Source of the DNA: CAMYMG01 sp038259455
GTDB taxonomy: Bacteria; Pseudomonadota; Alphaproteobacteria; Rhizobiales; Rhizobiaceae
Direction: 5' to 3'
NCBI GenBank assembly: GCA_038259455.1
Contig: JBBSOT010000263.1
Location: forward strand, 1 to 7,224
DNA: 7,224 bases
Below the pieces are notes generated by a model. That model saw only the letters and a list, made by a program, of their open reading frames with translations, searched no databases and was not told the DNA's origin. Below are positions 6,007 to 7,224 of this stretch, in pieces. Made by a program: the position numbers and the translations under genes. How positions within the stretch are numbered: the stretch's first letter is position 1; each line of letters opens with the position of its first letter.

Positions 6007-7224
6007 CTGACCCGCAGATCGCCATCTTCATGCTTGGTCTGTTCATCTTCGTGATCATGCTCGGCTTTCCCATCGCCTTCACCCTGATGGCTATGGGCAT
6101 CGGTTTTGGCTACTACGCCTATTTCGACGCCGACCGGATGCGCCATCTCCTCGACAACCGCATCTTCGACCTGTTCGTCAATCAGACCTATTCGGTGATG
6201 GCCAACGACGTGCTGACGGCCATCCCGCTGTTTCTGTTCATGGGCTATATCGTCGAGCGCGCCAACATCGTCGACCGCCTGTTCGACACGCTCAGCATCG
6301 CCACCCGTCGTGTCCCGGGGTCGATGGCGGTCGCTGCGCTGGTCACCTGCGCTCTTTTTGCCACCGCCACCGGTATCGTCGGCGCGGTGGTCACGCTGAT
6401 GGGGCTGCTGGCGCTGCCCGCCATGCTGAAGGCCGGCTATGACGAGCGTTTCGCCTCCGGCGTCATTTGTGCCGGTGGCACCCTCGGCATCCTCATCCCG
6501 CCCTCAATCATGCTGATCGTCTATGCGGCGGCCTCTGGCGTTTCGATCGTGCGGCTCTATGCCGGCGCCCTTCTGCCGGGCTTCCTGCTCGCCGGCATGT
6601 ACCTGATCTACATCGTCGTGCGCGCCATGCTGCAGCCCAAACTGGCGCCGAAGCCCGCCGAACCGGAAGTGCCGATCCCCGGCGCAAAGCTCGCCTGGAT
6701 GCTGCTCACGTCCTTCTTTCCGCTGGCGATCCTCATCCTGTCTGTCCTTGGCGCCATACTGTTCGGCCTTGCCACGCCTTCCGAGGCGGCAGCGATCGGC
6801 GCGCTTGGCGGTCTCGTGCTGGCCGCAGCATACCAGGCTCTGACCTGGAAGCGCCTTCAGGAATCGGTCTATCTCACCGTCCGCACCACGGCGATGGTGT
6901 GCTGGCTCTTCGTCGGCTCCTGGACATTCGCGTCGGTGTTCTCCTATCTCGGCGGCGAACAGGTGGTGCGCGAATTCGTCGTCGGTCTCGACATGACGCC
7001 GCTGCAATTCCTGCTGCTCGCCCAGCTCATCATCTTCCTGCTCGGCTGGCCGCTGGAATGGTCCGAGATCATCATCATCTTCGTGCCGATCTTCCTGCCG
7101 CTGCTGCCGCTGTTCGACATCGATCCCCTGTTCTTCGGCATCTTGATCGCGCTTAACCTGCAGACCTCGTTCCTGACCCCACCGATGGCGATGTCGGCCT
7201 ACTATCTCAAAGGCATAGCGCCGC
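6003..7224 (+). CDS. TRAP transporter large membrane subunit (DctM type), 3' end cut by window edge
   Basis: The transport subunit of the TRAP system, a Na+-coupled permease of the ion transporter superfamily. 407 codons are present and the frame is open at the edge; family members are usually about 425-450 residues or somewhat longer, so the C-terminus is missing. Family motifs appear in order: AIPLFLFMGYIVERANIVDRL (about 73-93), GTLGILIPPSIMLIVYA (159-175), TPSEAAAIGA (258-267) and LTPPMAMSAYYLKG (391-404). The two proline-rich segments (IPPS and TPPM) are the re-entrant hairpin tips that line the substrate and Na+ sites. A hydrophilic Pro/Lys-rich loop (about 211-228) separates the two halves. 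WPLEWSEIIIIFVPIF (349-364) is typical of the TakM/mannitol-chloroaromatic branch, agreeing with the TakP-like receptor. The start overlaps the dctQ-type stop. Confidence 0.95.
   Translation, partial: MTDPQIAIFMLGLFIFVIMLGFPIAFTLMAMGIGFGYYAYFDADRMRHLLDNRIFDLFVNQTYSVMANDVLTAIPLFLFMGYIVERANIVDRLFDTLSIATRRVPGSMAVAALVTCALFATATGIVGAVVTLMGLLALPAMLKAGYDERFASGVICAGGTLGILIPPSIMLIVYAAASGVSIVRLYAGALLPGFLLAGMYLIYIVVRAMLQPKLAPKPAEPEVPIPGAKLAWMLLTSFFPLAILILSVLGAILFGLATPSEAAAIGALGGLVLAAAYQALTWKRLQESVYLTVRTTAMVCWLFVGSWTFASVFSYLGGEQVVREFVVGLDMTPLQFLLLAQLIIFLLGWPLEWSEIIIIFVPIFLPLLPLFDIDPLFFGILIALNLQTSFLTPPMAMSAYYLKGIAP

Noticed and set aside
6467..7156. 229-residue plus-strand frame within the dctM-type gene
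   Set aside because: It is a shifted frame of dctM with Arg/His/Ala-rich composition. The dctM frame shows all TRAP permease motifs.
1..7224. Insertion sequences, CRISPR arrays, tRNA or rRNA genes, defence or toxin-antitoxin systems
   Set aside because: No terminal repeats, transposase motifs, regular spaced repeats, tRNA-like folds or known defence domains were seen on either strand.

Overview
The window is GC-rich DNA whose proteins look like those of an alphaproteobacterium, most likely of the order Hyphomicrobiales (Rhizobiales), in the Mesorhizobium/Phyllobacterium neighbourhood. The main reason is the RlmN protein, which fits the rhizobial form closely along its whole length. The TRAP transporter and the LysE-type exporter are also of kinds that are abundant in soil and plant-associated members of that group. 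The genus is inferred from remembered family sequences, not from a search.

Layout. Positions 1-1329 (minus strand) hold a CLC-type chloride channel/transporter gene that runs off the left edge, missing only its extreme C-terminus. About 150 bases of shared upstream DNA separate it from rlmN (1481-2713, plus), the 23S rRNA/tRNA adenine-C2 methyltransferase. rlmN overlaps by one base a gene for a small unrecognised membrane protein (2713-3201, plus). That gene converges with, and overlaps by 29 bases, a LysE/RhtB-family exporter gene (3173-3814, minus). Next comes a 342-base divergent regulatory region (3815-4156). It holds a 16-base palindrome of the kind bound by FadR-type GntR repressors, placed where it would overlap candidate -35 elements in both directions, plus nested inverted repeats and a short repeated motif. 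The rest is a tripartite TRAP transporter operon on the plus strand. The periplasmic binding protein (dctP type, Tat signal, 4157-5278) comes first, followed by a spacer with two stem-loops, the small membrane subunit (dctQ type, 5386-6006), and the large membrane subunit (dctM type, from 6003, cut by the right edge).

How the genes work together. The three TRAP genes form one Na+-coupled uptake system. The binding protein resembles the TakP class (alpha-keto acid and related carboxylate binders), so an organic acid is the best guess for the substrate, but this is not proven. The hairpin between the dctP and dctQ genes probably lets the binding protein be made in excess over the membrane subunits. 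The exporter and the importer share a control region, so they may be co-regulated. The chloride transporter and rlmN are ordinary chromosomal genes.

I see no mobile element, CRISPR array, tRNA, rRNA, toxin-antitoxin pair or defence system. I did not find a clearly new biological system. The most interesting parts are the divergent operator region and the intercistronic hairpins.
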